Shown: positions 16,515 to 26,197 of the stretch, in pieces | How positions within the stretch are numbered: the stretch's first letter is position 1 | Layout: each line of letters begins with the position of its first letter | Source of the DNA: Rhizobium tibeticum | GTDB lineage: Bacteria > Pseudomonadota > Alphaproteobacteria > Rhizobiales > Rhizobiaceae | Reading direction: 5' to 3' | Length of the DNA: 64,000 bases | Assembly: GCF_900110205.1 (NCBI RefSeq) | Contig: NZ_FOCV01000022.1 | Span: forward strand, 56,486 to 120,485 | The notes under the pieces: model-generated | Databases searched by the model: none | What the model was told of the DNA's origin: nothing | The model's input: only the letters and a program-made list of their open reading frames with translations | Made by a program: the position numbers and the translations under genes

Positions 16515-18194
16515 ATGACGATCTACGAACAACTTCGCAAAGCGCCGTTCAACCTCGATGACGCTGCGATCGCCTGGGTCCGCGACGTCTATGCCTCGCT
16601 CAATCTCGACGACAAGGTTGGCCAACTCTTCACCTTGATCATGATCGGGGCGGATGAGGAGGAGTTCAAACGCGTTGGCGCGTTGAGACCGGGCGGCATT
16701 ACGCGATTTTTCACGCCTGACCTCGACTTCGAGCGGCGCGTCATTTCGAACCTCGTCGCTCAGAGCAAAGTGCCACCCATTATCAGCGCCGACCTCGAAG
16801 GCAGCCGTCATTCCTTCGCCTTTGGCACTCCGGTGCTGGGCCAACTTGGCCTTGCAGCCGTTGATGACATCGAGGCAACCGAAAGAAGTTCGGAGATCCT
16901 GGCACGCGAGGGCCGTGCGATGGGTGTTCGTTGGTCGTTCACGCCGGTCATCGACATAAATGCCGCCTTCCGATCGCCAATCGTCGGTACACGCTCATAT
17001 GGCTCCGATGTCGATAGGATCGAACGGCACGCGGTCGCCCATGTTCGCGGTCTCCAGCGGAATGGAGTTGCCGCCACCGCGAAGCACTGGCCGGGCGAGG
17101 GCTACGATGACCGCGATCAACACCTCGTTACGACGACCAATCCGCTTTCCATGGAGGAGTGGAAGGAAACCTTCGGTCGGCTTTACAAAAAGCTGATCAG
17201 CGAAGGTGTGCTGGCAGTCATGAGTGCGCATATTTCGCTTCCCGCCTATATCCGGTCGAAGATGCCAGATGCCGGGCTCGAAGCCTTCCGACCGGCCTCG
17301 GTCTCCCGGTTGTTGAATGTTGACCTTCTCCGAGACGAACTCGGCTTCAATGGCATCATCGTCTCTGACGCGACACCCATGGGCGGGCTATCGGCGTGGG
17401 GCCACCACCTCGATACCATGCCTGATATCATCGCGAATGGCTGCGACATGATCCTCTTCAGCGATGCGCCTGAGGAGGATATGGCTGCGGTCAAGGCGGC
17501 CGTCGAAGACGGCCGAATTACCCCGGAGCGACTTGAGGAAGCGGTTCTTCGTGTGTTGGCGCTCAAGGCGCACCTCAAGCTTTTTCGGTCGTCAGATGTG
17601 CTTCCCGATGCGGCCGAGGCGCGCCACCTGCTTGCGCATCCAAACAGCGTCGCCGCGTCCAAGGAATACATCGGCCGCTCGCCTACGCTTGTGAAGGATG
17701 TCAACAGCATCTTTCCGCTCGACCCCGCGAAGACGAAGCGCATCCTGCTGGTCGATGGAGGCATCATTCATCCGCTCGTCCAGCAGCCTCTGAAATTCGT
17801 GCTGCCCGACCTATTGGCGACGGAAGGTTTCGAAGTCACGATCGACCGGCCGGACATCGTGCCGACCCCGGAGAATTTCGACCTCGTGATTTACGCGCTA
17901 GGCGACGAGTCGCTGCTTGTGCGGGGCCGGATATTCGTTGACTGGCACCGGATGGGCGGTGGAGGGCTCTTCAAGGCCATGTACCGGCCCTGGACGAATA
18001 TTCCCTCAGTGATGATCTCGTTTGGGCATCCCTATCACCTTTACGATGCACCGCGCGTACCGGCCTATATCAACGCATACTCCACCATGGACAGCGTCCA
18101 GGAAGCCGTCGTTGATTGCATGCTCGGTCGCAAGCCCTTCCTCGGCACGAACCCGGTAGATCCATTCTGTGGCCTCGCGGATGCACGCTATTGA
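16515..18194 (+). CDS. Glycoside hydrolase family 3 protein (NagZ/beta-N-acetylhexosaminidase-like)
   Basis: 559 aa. The N-terminal TIM barrel has the NagZ-type loop ATAKHWPGEGYDDRDQH, which supplies the catalytic His/Asp acid-base pair, and the nucleophile Asp in GFNGIIVSDATPMGG. PPIISADLEGSRHSFAFG marks the substrate-binding part. A C-terminal alpha/beta domain (from about 400) follows, as in two-domain GH3 enzymes. The start at 16515 is set by AAGGAGGG; the frame is open to 16251 without a site. No signal peptide, so cytoplasmic cleavage of beta-GlcNAc or related glycosides is expected. It stands alone. Confidence 0.9.
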   Translation: MTIYEQLRKAPFNLDDAAIAWVRDVYASLNLDDKVGQLFTLIMIGADEEEFKRVGALRPGGITRFFTPDLDFERRVISNLVAQSKVPPIISADLEGSRHSFAFGTPVLGQLGLAAVDDIEATERSSEILAREGRAMGVRWSFTPVIDINAAFRSPIVGTRSYGSDVDRIERHAVAHVRGLQRNGVAATAKHWPGEGYDDRDQHLVTTTNPLSMEEWKETFGRLYKKLISEGVLAVMSAHISLPAYIRSKMPDAGLEAFRPASVSRLLNVDLLRDELGFNGIIVSDATPMGGLSAWGHHLDTMPDIIANGCDMILFSDAPEEDMAAVKAAVEDGRITPERLEEAVLRVLALKAHLKLFRSSDVLPDAAEARHLLAHPNSVAASKEYIGRSPTLVKDVNSIFPLDPAKTKRILLVDGGIIHPLVQQPLKFVLPDLLATEGFEVTIDRPDIVPTPENFDLVIYALGDESLLVRGRIFVDWHRMGGGGLFKAMYRPWTNIPSVMISFGHPYHLYDAPRVPAYINAYSTMDSVQEAVVDCMLGRKPFLGTNPVDPFCGLADARY

Positions 18195-18444
18195 CGCTTT
18201 CGGTCGCGTAAGGACATGATCGGCAAAAGGAATTGCGGATAGACGGCTTGACTGTGCGACAGGAGAGGCGGTCGAGAATCCGGATGGCGGGCAGCCCTCG
18301 CAGCATCCCTAGGATCAAATCCCAAGCGCGATGTTCAGGTGGAGTTGGGCGGATTTCGCTTCCGCCTGACGATCGGATTACGAGGGGGCGAGTTCAAGGC
18401 TTGTGGCTCGGGCGGCAACACACCAAGCAACAGGCATCGCTCCG

Positions 18445-20011
18445 TCATTTCTCTTCCTCCCAATACCTTTGCCAGAGGTCGAGCCTGGGTTTCAGCGGAT
18501 CGGCTCCTACCGTCGCGCCGTTATTTCTGAAGTCGAAGACCTTGTCCGCGGCTGGGTCGTGCTGAGGCCAATTTGGCCGCGAGCCTCCGTTGGGGTCACC
18601 CTTCGTTGCAAATTCGACCCAGTAAGCACTCGCCAAAGCGGCCATGGCCCAGTCGGCGGGCGTAACCTTGTCTTTCACTAGTGCAGCTGGAATGTCGAGC
18701 GTATACAGAATTTCGAAGCCGTGCAGAGTGCCTTTCCATTTCGGATCGTTGCGAAGTGCCTCGGCAACATACGAGAAACGATACCACCACGTCGGCTGAC
18801 CTGCGCGGAGCATCTCGTCAGCTAGGTGGCGAGACGGTTCGACAAGCGTTTTATCGGCGAAGACCTGCTGCTTCAGTTCATCAAGAGGCTCTTGGCCGGT
18901 GGGATCGTAGAGGTTGCGGGCTTGGGCTGCATACTTCCCGAGTAGCTGGAAGAGATCGTCTTTCGTCGCTGCCTGACCGATACCGAGATCACGATTGTTC
19001 GCTCCGATAATGACTGGCACTGGAGCTTGGCGGCCTGCCGCGAAAGCCGCTTCCGGCGTTTCGAGCAAAAACCGTCCGTCAATGATCGAGCCTGAGACGC
19101 CGATGACGGGCTTGCCTGTCGACATTCCCGCCAGCACCTCTGGTGCCGATGCACCCTTGGTCAACGTTTCGGCAGGCACCGCCCGAAGCGCGGCGAGAGC
19201 GTCGGCCCCGCTACCTTCAATTCCAAGAGAAGCTGCATAATCTAGCGCCGTTTTCTCTGCTTCTTCCAACGATGACAAAGGCGTGCTGTGCGCACGCGCG
19301 GTAGGGACGCCCGGTGACTGTAGAATAACTCCCCGGAAGAGCCCCCGTGACAAAGGCGATATCATGTGTGCCATCACCGAGCCGCCGCCTGTTGACTCTC
19401 CGAATATGGTCACCTTGTTCGGATCGCCGCCGAAGGCTTTGATGTTTTGCTGAACCCATTTCAGGGCTGCAAGCTGATCCATGTAGCCATAGTTGCCGAC
19501 GGGTTCGTCAGGCGACTCCTTTATGAGCGCAGGATGAGCAAAGTAACCAAGCCGTCCCATGCGGTAGTTCATACTAACGAACACAACTCTCTTGGCGGCT
19601 AGCTGGCCACCGGTCAGGGGTGTTCCCATGGACAAGAGCGCCGCCGTAAATCCAAACCATCACCGGGAGGGGTGTCTTGAAATGCTTGGCCGGTGTCCAG
19701 ACATTGAGAGTTAAACAGTCCTCGGACTTCGGCAAGTCGTCGGTCTGCATGCACGATGGACCGAAGTTTCGCGCATCCTTAACACCGCTCCATTCATTCA
19801 CGGGTCTGGGATTGCGCCATCTCAGATCGCCAAGAGGTGGTGCCGCGTAGGGTATGCCTTTGAAGCTGACGACCGTGCCTGACCTTTCGCCCCTCAGCAT
19901 GCCGCTGTCGATTCTAACGGTGTCGTCTGCCGCGGGTAATCGGGATGCAAAAGTCATCCAGGTTGCGGCCGCCAAAAAGAGCAGAAAGTTGCGACTGCGA
20001 TCCACAAACAC
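18445..20011 (-). pseudogene. Type-B carboxylesterase interrupted by a frameshift
   Basis: The two minus-strand frames are consecutive parts of one carboxylesterase. The first (GTG at 20011 with GGAGGG upstream) has a signal peptide, KGIPYAAPPLGDLRWRNP, the SEDCLTLNVWTP motif and the oxyanion region VMVWIYGGALVHGN. The second, in another frame, has NYRMGRLGYFAHPAL, the nucleophile IFGESTGGGSV and the His in GTLHGFEILY. The shift lies near 19617-19620, in a run of four G (CCCC on the coding strand), one base too many. Either a recent inactivation or a sequencing error; all catalytic residues remain. An exported esterase if intact. Confidence 0.85.
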
Positions 20012-20413
20012 TGCCCCCTCCGAGGTTAACACAGTCCGGGAGTAAAATACTCCCGTACAGCGGCAACGAAAAGGGTTCGTCCGATGTCGACCAATGTCCG
20101 ATGTCGACGGCGAATCTCGACCTACAGCTAGGCTTGTTGACAGTTGCGCGGCGGACGACGTGTCGTTTTGCGCTTGATCCGCCAAGCCGGCCCCAACGCG
20201 TCGGAGCGCGTCTCTGCATGGGACATTTCGACCACTAACCCATTCAATTCCGGCGCAATCAGGAAACACAAAAATGGGAGCACGACAGCACTTCGAGCGC
20301 CGTCGGATACTGCGCGGCGCTGCCTGCCAACTTCAAGAAAGGTATCAGTTGGACAAGGCCACGGCACGCTCGGGAAGTAGCCAGGAGGACGGCCTTGTGG
20401 CGCCGTTTGGTAT
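20012..20413. other. Intergenic region, no gene recognised
   Basis: About 400 bases between the carboxylesterase start and the end of the histidine kinase. Open frames here lack ribosome sites and protein-like composition. It must hold the esterase promoter. Confidence 0.4.
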
Positions 20414-22216
20414 TTATTGTGATGGTTTGACCGAATGATCATGATCCCATCCACCGCCGACAGCGGCGTCGACCTCGCAGATCACGCCGGCCTGGTCGTA
20501 GGTGATCTTTACTTTACCCTTCAACTCGGCCGCCAGCAGGCTTTCGATCAGGCGTGAACCGAAGCCCTTGCGCGAAGGCTGAGTAACGCTCGGCCCGCCC
20601 GTTTCCTGCCAACGCAGTCTCAGCTTGGCAGGGTCGTCGCCTTCAAGCGACCATTCAATGGAAACGCGGCCTTCCGGTACGGACAAGGCTCCATACTTGG
20701 CGGCATTCGTTGCCAGTTCGTGTAGCGCCAGCGAAATCGACAGGACGGCCCTCGGCGCCAGGTGAATGCTCGGCCCCGAGATCGAGAACCTGTCCCGTTG
20801 ATAGGGAGACAGTGACTGCTTGACGACAGCTTCCAGCTCTGCCTGCTCCCAGTTGCCGTGCGTCAGGAGATCATGGGCCTTCGACATCGAGGCGAGCCTT
20901 GCCTCGAAAGCGTCCACTCCGGCTCGGTTTGCTTCCTCTCGCCCGAGTGTCTGCCGAGCGATCGCCATCACAGTCGCGAGCACGTTCTTCACACGATGGT
21001 TCAGTTCGCCGACGAGAACCGTCTGCAGCCGCTCGGCCTCCTTTCGCGCGCTGATGTCGTGCGCTATTTTTGAAGCCCCGACGATCCTGCCATAAGCGTC
21101 AAAAATAGGTGAAACGCTGAGTAGGACGTCGACAAGCCCGCCATCCTTGCGGCGGCGCTTGGTCTCATAAGGATCAACCTTCAGACCGGCGCTGACCTGC
21201 CTGATGATTGCAGGTTCCTCTTCAATCCTGTCATCGGGAACCAGAAGCACGACCGAGTGGCCGATCGCTTCGTCGGCCGAATAGCCATAGAGCTTCTCGG
21301 CTCCGATGTTCCAGCTCGTGATCCTCATGTTCAGGTCGGTGCCGAGAATGGCGTCGTCGGACGAGGCAATGATCGCGGCAAGGCGACGCTCCACTTCCTG
21401 AGCGCGCTTGCGTTCCGTGATATCGACGACAACGGCGACCGCTTGCCGTATCGCTGCGTTCTTGTCGCGAAGAGGTGAGACGGAATTCGCCACCCAAACG
21501 AGGCTACCGTCCTTGCGCACGTAGCGCTTCTCGATGTCAAAGCTCTGGCCGGTTTCCAGCATTGTCCTGTATGATCGGACATAGTCGTCCAGATCCTTGG
21601 GAAACGTGATGTCCTGCACCCGCATCTTCAAAAGCTCGGCTTCCGTGTAGCCGACGATTTCGCAGAAGCGGCTGTTGACCAGGAGGAGACGCCCGGCGAG
21701 ATCCGACTGCCCGATGCCGGCCGCCGTCTGCGAGAACATTGCCCGAAAGCGTTCCTCGCTCTCTCGTAGCGCGGTTTCGAATTTGACGCGTTGAGTCGTC
21801 TCGCTGACGATGCAGAAGACGCCGCCGACCTTGCCCTCCTCGTCCCGGACCGGTGAGTAGGAAAGGTCGAAGTGAACAGTCTCTGGATAGCCGTGGCGCT
21901 CGATATAGAACGGGCGGTCCTTGGCGACCACTGTTTCGCCGTGGTCAAGGACGCGCCGCAGGAGCGGTTCCAGATCGCTCCACAATTCGCTCCAATGCTC
22001 GCGGGCCGGGCGGCCGAGGGCCTGAGGATGTTTGCTTCCGATTGTCGGCGCATAGGCGTCGTTATAAAGAGCGATAAAATCCTGGCCCCAGAACATGACG
22101 ATCTGGGCTTTGGATGGCAGCATGATGTCGACGGCAGATTTCAAGCAGAGCGGCCACGAGGACGGCGGGCCGAGGCCGCTCGCTTCCCAGTCGTGGGCAT
22201 AAATGCGAGCGGCCAT
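20414..22216 (-). CDS. HWE-family sensor histidine kinase with three PAS domains
   Basis: 600 aa, with no transmembrane segment. PAS-like domains occupy about 25-145, 150-270 and 275-395 (TERKRAQE and SARKEAERLQ linkers). The phosphoacceptor is His407 in ELNHRVKNVLATV, followed by the HWE ATPase with HELATNAAKYGALS and the family WxE (RLRWQETGG) and GFGSRLIE. The ATG at 22216 has only a weak AGGCGAG; the upstream frame reaches a stop without another ATG/GTG/TTG. Cytoplasmic, possibly light- or redox-responsive as for many HWE kinases; no response regulator is adjacent. Confidence 0.92.
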   Translation of the reverse strand: MAARIYAHDWEASGLGPPSSWPLCLKSAVDIMLPSKAQIVMFWGQDFIALYNDAYAPTIGSKHPQALGRPAREHWSELWSDLEPLLRRVLDHGETVVAKDRPFYIERHGYPETVHFDLSYSPVRDEEGKVGGVFCIVSETTQRVKFETALRESEERFRAMFSQTAAGIGQSDLAGRLLLVNSRFCEIVGYTEAELLKMRVQDITFPKDLDDYVRSYRTMLETGQSFDIEKRYVRKDGSLVWVANSVSPLRDKNAAIRQAVAVVVDITERKRAQEVERRLAAIIASSDDAILGTDLNMRITSWNIGAEKLYGYSADEAIGHSVVLLVPDDRIEEEPAIIRQVSAGLKVDPYETKRRRKDGGLVDVLLSVSPIFDAYGRIVGASKIAHDISARKEAERLQTVLVGELNHRVKNVLATVMAIARQTLGREEANRAGVDAFEARLASMSKAHDLLTHGNWEQAELEAVVKQSLSPYQRDRFSISGPSIHLAPRAVLSISLALHELATNAAKYGALSVPEGRVSIEWSLEGDDPAKLRLRWQETGGPSVTQPSRKGFGSRLIESLLAAELKGKVKITYDQAGVICEVDAAVGGGWDHDHSVKPSQ

Positions 22217-22335
22217 CTCGCCTGATCCAGGATATGTATCGCTGCTGCGCAGGGGTTTTGTCCTCTCTGGGATGCCCTTGGTAACTCAAAGGTTTGGCGC
22301 GCAAACGTCAAGAGGGAAATTAGCGGGGCGATCCG

Positions 22336-23013
22336 TTACCGCTCGACGTGGCACCAGGCGGCAAGGAGGGGGCGCGCCGTGCACCGCATCGCGACGTTGT
22401 GTCCCGCTTCGTTGAAGAAAATCGAGCCAATGGAACCGCGCTGCCATCCCTTGTCGTTACAGGAGAATTCGCAGTCGGAAAGCGCCAGAAAAACGCGGGA
22501 GCGATACTGAATATGGTCTGGGAAGCGGCTGTATGGCGCCATGATCGTCAGGCCGAGAGCCACATCGGCTCGTTCTTCGACGCCCGATATGCCGGCCACG
22601 AGCGCATGTGCGTGTGTGTGCTCAATGTTGATACTGGCAAAAGGACCGGTCTTGCTGGCAACCCATTCCAGGCTCTTGGCGACATCGTTGATGGCCGCGG
22701 CAGCTTCAGCGAAAAGTTCGCCCTTCGAGACCAAGTTGCGGAGCGCAAACTGTAACTGCGGTGCCAAAGGCACAGGAGTGGCCGGCCTCGTTGCGATGGC
22801 GCCCGGATCCTGCAGCAGGTGGAACACCTTGCCCGCAACGAATTTCTCCATGAAGGGAGCCGCATCGGACAGCATGATGTTTCCCAACGCACCGATCAGG
22901 CGTTGCACGGCGACAGGTCTGCGAGCGCGGCTGACGGAATATTCGCCGCTGGCAGTCCTGGTCCCACGATGCAGCAGGAGATCTGCTTCCCTTCTCAACC
23001 GGGGTTTCGACAT
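22336..23013 (-). CDS. DMSP-lyase-like cupin protein with altered metal-site motif
   Basis: 225 aa. The C-terminal half resembles the cupin of the DddL-type dimethylsulfoniopropionate lyase family (AHALVAGISG, then GLTIMAPYSRFPDH, and GHNVAMRCTARPLLAAWCHVER at the end). Active DddL enzymes carry an HxH...E...Y metal/catalytic cluster after the YP-x-H strand; here the stretch reads FPDHIQYRSRVFLALS, so the second His and the Glu appear replaced, while the later His (AGHN) is kept. Real DMSP lysis is therefore doubtful. ATG 23013 chosen, AAGGAG 12 bases upstream; GTG 23037 is the alternative. It lies downstream of the aminotransferase on the same strand, behind a strong hairpin. Confidence 0.65.
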   Translation of the reverse strand: MSKPRLRREADLLLHRGTRTASGEYSVSRARRPVAVQRLIGALGNIMLSDAAPFMEKFVAGKVFHLLQDPGAIATRPATPVPLAPQLQFALRNLVSKGELFAEAAAAINDVAKSLEWVASKTGPFASINIEHTHAHALVAGISGVEERADVALGLTIMAPYSRFPDHIQYRSRVFLALSDCEFSCNDKGWQRGSIGSIFFNEAGHNVAMRCTARPLLAAWCHVER

Positions 23014-23187
23014 CGATACGGAAAGCTCCTTGGTCACACTGGGCGATCCTTATCCCGGTGCGATCAAAAAGCAAACTGTTCCAAGCGCGTTTTTCCGACA
23101 ATAGCCGGCACGCTGGAGGGCCATGCCTGCGCGAGCGATCGTGATCCGGTTGTCGTCGCCAACCTTAGGGCAGTCGGTTGGACGTCG

Positions 23188-23219
23188 CGCCCGTTTGGCG
23201 GTTGGCCGCCAAACGGGCG
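23188..23219. terminator. Very strong hairpin after the aminotransferase gene
   Basis: A perfect 14-bp stem (23188-23201 with 23206-23219) closes a TTGG loop 18 bases past the aminotransferase stop. It has no U-tract on either strand but is the most stable hairpin seen in the window, and should separate the aminotransferase from the DMSP-lyase-like gene. Confidence 0.7.
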
Positions 23220-23236
23220 ACAAGCCCGTACTGAGC

Positions 23237-24574
23237 TTACAAGACGCGTTTCAAGGCGTCCCCCAAAATGGAAACGATCTTCTCGATTTCGTCCGTTTCA
23301 ATAATCAGCGGCGGCGAGAGCGCGACGATGTCGCCCGTGACACGGATCAAAAGACCCTTCTGGAAGCAGTCTACGAAGACGTCATAGGCACGCGTCCCAG
23401 GCGCACCATCCCGGGGCGCTAGCTCAACAGCGCCGACGAGACCGAGGTTGCGGATGTCGATGACATGGGGCAGTCCCTTCAGGGAGTGAAGGGCGTCCTG
23501 CCAGGTGTCGGCGATGGAGGCGGCGCGCGTGAGCAGACCTTCCTCCTCGTAGATTTCCAGAGTGGCAATACCTGCCGCACTGGCAACGGGGTGGCCGGAA
23601 TAGGTGTAACCGTGGAAGAGCTCGATCTGGTTTTCAGGGCCGACCATCAATGCGTCATAGACCTTTTGGCTAGCGAAGACCGCACCCATCGGAATGGCGC
23701 CGTTCGTCAGGCCCTTCGCCGTGGTGACAAGGTCGGGTACGACGCCGAAATAGTCGGTGGCGAAGGGCGTTCCCAGACGGCCAAAGCCGGTAATGACTTC
23801 GTCGAAGATCAGCAGGATGCCGTATCTATCCGCAATGGCGCGCAGACGCTCCAGATATCCCTTCGGCGGCAGAATGACGCCTGCCGATCCGGACATCGGC
23901 TCGACAATGACGGCGGCGATTGTCTCGGCACCGTGCAGCGCAACCAGACGTTCCAGATCGTCCGCAAGCTCGATACCGTGGTGCGGAAGCCCCTTGGAGA
24001 AGCCGTTTCTCTCGATATCGAGCGTGTGGCGCATGTGGTCGGCCGGAATTTGCGGGAACACACGACGGTTGTTGACGAGCCCGCCGACTGAGATGCCGCC
24101 GAAGCCGACGCCGTGATAGCCCTTCTCGCGACCGATGATGCGGGTTCGCGTGCCCTGGCCGATCGCGCGCTGATAGGCGATCGCGATCTTCAACGCCGTA
24201 TCGACCGATTCCGACCCCGAGCCGGTGAAGAACACACGATCGAGTTTCGCGGCCAGCCCGCCGGGCGCAATCTTTGCCAGTTTCTCGGCAAAGTCGAATG
24301 CGACAGGATGGCCCATCTGAAACGTCGGAGCAAAGTCCATCGTTTGCAGCTGGCGTGCGACAGCGTCTGCGACGCGTTTGCGGCCGTGGCCGGCATTAAC
24401 GCACCAGAGGCCAGCTGTGCCGTCCAGCACCTTGTTGCCGTCGATATCGGTGTAGTACATGCCTTCGGCTGAGGCGAGCAGCCGGGGAGCGGCCTTGAAC
24501 TGTCGGTTGGCCGTAAACGGCATCCAGAAATTATCGAGGGAAGGCCGGTTCGACGTGCTCATCTGGTCCATCAC
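23237..24574 (-). CDS. Class III aminotransferase (omega-amino acid--pyruvate type)
   Basis: 445 aa, full length. It carries the N-terminal NFWMPFTANRQFK typical of beta-alanine/omega-amino-acid:pyruvate transaminases, FFTGSGSESVDTALK for PLP phosphate binding, YHGVGFGG, the Asp of LLIFDEVITGFGR and the PLP-lysine in LVTTAKGLTNGAIPMG. It transfers an amino group from an omega-amino acid or amine to pyruvate in the cytoplasm. It diverges from an XRE-cupin regulator 137 bases away, which very likely controls it. Two or three near start codons (MMDQMSTS) exist; the first is used. Confidence 0.93.
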   Translation of the reverse strand: MMDQMSTSNRPSLDNFWMPFTANRQFKAAPRLLASAEGMYYTDIDGNKVLDGTAGLWCVNAGHGRKRVADAVARQLQTMDFAPTFQMGHPVAFDFAEKLAKIAPGGLAAKLDRVFFTGSGSESVDTALKIAIAYQRAIGQGTRTRIIGREKGYHGVGFGGISVGGLVNNRRVFPQIPADHMRHTLDIERNGFSKGLPHHGIELADDLERLVALHGAETIAAVIVEPMSGSAGVILPPKGYLERLRAIADRYGILLIFDEVITGFGRLGTPFATDYFGVVPDLVTTAKGLTNGAIPMGAVFASQKVYDALMVGPENQIELFHGYTYSGHPVASAAGIATLEIYEEEGLLTRAASIADTWQDALHSLKGLPHVIDIRNLGLVGAVELAPRDGAPGTRAYDVFVDCFQKGLLIRVTGDIVALSPPLIIETDEIEKIVSILGDALKRVL

Positions 24575-24711
24575 TATTCTCCGTTGAGTTTCGAAGAATG
24601 TTCAGTGATTTACAGCGATGGACAAGTCCTTTTCTGCGCGTGCATAAGCACTTGAAAATTATGTGCGTGAGCTGAATATGTTCGATATTTGCAACAGGTG
24701 AAACACGTCCT

Positions 24712-25260
24712 ATGTCCGTCGATATCGGTAATCGTCTCCGTCATTTGAGGATGATGCATAATCTCTCGCAGCGCGAGCTCGCCAAGCGCGCCAGCGTCAC
24801 GAATTCGACGATCTCTTTGATTGAATCGAATTCCACCAACCCTTCCGTCGGCGCGTTGAAGCGCATCCTTGATGGCATTCCGATCGGCCTGGCGGAATTC
24901 TTCGCCTTCGAACCGGAACGACCGCGAAAGGCTTTCTATGCGGCCGAGGAGCTCGTCGAGATCGGGAAGGGGGCAATTTCCTATCGGCAGATTGGCGAAA
25001 GTCTGTTCGGGCGCAGCCTGCAGATCCTGAAGGAGTGTTATCAGCCGGGCTCCGACACCGGCAAGGTTCCCCTCGTTCATGAGGGAGAAGAGGGCGGGAT
25101 CGTCCTTTCCGGGCGGCTCGAAGTGACGGTCGACGACGAGCGCCGGATCCTTGGGCCGGGCGACGCCTATTATTTCGAAAGCCGGAGACCGCATCGGTTC
25201 CGATGCGTCGGACCGGTCGCATGCGACGTCATCAGTGCCTGTACGCCCCCGACGTTCTAG
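24712..25260 (+). CDS. XRE-family regulator with C-terminal cupin (PuuR-like)
   Basis: 182 aa. The helix-turn-helix occupies about residues 5-60 (LRHLRMMHNLSQRELAKRAS then NSTISLIESNSTNPSVGALK). The cupin follows from about 105 (VPLVHEGEEGGIVLSGRLEV, then GPGDAYYFESRRPHRFRCVG). Such two-domain proteins repress amine and amino-acid catabolic genes and bind the substrate in the cupin. The divergent aminotransferase is the obvious target. The intergenic region has a GTGC-N4-GCAC repeat at 24640-24651. Its stop overlaps the stop of the convergent ProC-like gene by 4 bases. Confidence 0.92.
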   Translation: MSVDIGNRLRHLRMMHNLSQRELAKRASVTNSTISLIESNSTNPSVGALKRILDGIPIGLAEFFAFEPERPRKAFYAAEELVEIGKGAISYRQIGESLFGRSLQILKECYQPGSDTGKVPLVHEGEEGGIVLSGRLEVTVDDERRILGPGDAYYFESRRPHRFRCVGPVACDVISACTPPTF

Positions 25261-26045
25261 GCGCTGGGTTCGCCCTGTATCCTCGCCAGAACGCGATCAA
25301 GCGCCAGGATTAGGGCATCATGCCCGCCGTTTTCCTGAAAGTCGGACTGCACCTGTTCGTTCAGGCCGCCCTTTGTTGCGAACTCGCCGCTGAGGGCTTC
25401 GAGCGGAATGGTACTGGAGCGCAGCGCCGTCTGCGAAAGGCTGGCAAATAGCGGCGCGATATAGGCGCGCCCCTTGCCTTTGGCGAGGCCGCGCTGTTCC
25501 AGCCACGCTGCCGAGACGTCCATGATCCCGAGGACGGTGGACATCAGCGCGCTGGCTGCGGCCAAAAGGTCGTATTCCTCCTTGGTCTCGCATTCGACTG
25601 CCGTGCCGAGAACGGAAAAGAGCGCCGCAACGTGAGGATCCGGCGGGAAGACGGCTGTCGCCCCTTCGCGATCCGCGACGAAAGGCAGCGGAATGGCCTG
25701 CACGAGGTGGACATCTGCCCCGATCCACTCCAAAAGCGTCTTGCGGCTCGTTGCCGCAATGACGCTGACAACGGATTGCCCCTTTCGAAACGTCAGTCCG
25801 TTCAGGACGTCTTGCGCAATCTGTGGGCGCACGGCCAGGACAACCATGTCGCTGGCGTTGATGACAGCCTGATTATCGGCGGCGATCGAGACTTCTGCGA
25901 ACTCACTGGCAAGGCGCTCCGCAATCTGCGCGTTGCGCGGCGAAATCGTCACCTGCGCGACGGCGGCAGTCTTGGCCAGCAGGCCTCTGACCATGGCGTC
26001 GGTAATAGCTCCGGTTCCGATGAAGCCGATCTTCTGTACCTGCAC
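25257..26045 (-). CDS. Pyrroline-5-carboxylate reductase family protein
   Basis: 262 aa. It has the Rossmann start IGFIGTGAITDAMVRGLL, the DMVVLAVRPQIAQDVL strand and the dimerisation/catalytic C-terminus (STIPLEALSGEFATKGGLNE, in the family LRxxVtSPGGTT...). The usual VTSPGGTT is altered to SGEFATKGGL, so the substrate may not be P5C itself. NADPH-dependent imine reduction fits the neighbouring aminotransferase: transamination of an omega-amino acid can give a cyclic imine. This is likely a paralogue rather than the housekeeping proC. Confidence 0.82.
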   Translation of the reverse strand: MQVQKIGFIGTGAITDAMVRGLLAKTAAVAQVTISPRNAQIAERLASEFAEVSIAADNQAVINASDMVVLAVRPQIAQDVLNGLTFRKGQSVVSVIAATSRKTLLEWIGADVHLVQAIPLPFVADREGATAVFPPDPHVAALFSVLGTAVECETKEEYDLLAAASALMSTVLGIMDVSAAWLEQRGLAKGKGRAYIAPLFASLSQTALRSSTIPLEALSGEFATKGGLNEQVQSDFQENGGHDALILALDRVLARIQGEPSA

Positions 26046-26197
26046 TGGGTTGCTTCCCCTTACCGTGCGACTAGCCGACCTAGGTCACACATGGCTTCTT
26101 GCACAGGGGAATATCGTCTCGCAAGGCCCGTCGCAAGGCGAGAGGTTCCCCGTGTAATGTTGCGACCGGGCATTTTCCTTTCTTGGAAAGGAACTGC

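Noticed and set aside
23465..24472. Several plus-strand frames inside the aminotransferase
   Set aside because: Shadows of a complete class III aminotransferase on the minus strand.
24640..24651. GTGC-N4-GCAC repeat between the aminotransferase and its regulator
   Set aside because: Too short and single to call an operator; mentioned only in the regulator entry.
26046..26197. Search for a precursor peptide downstream of the YcaO operon
   Set aside because: The 150-base gap holds no short frame with a ribosome site.
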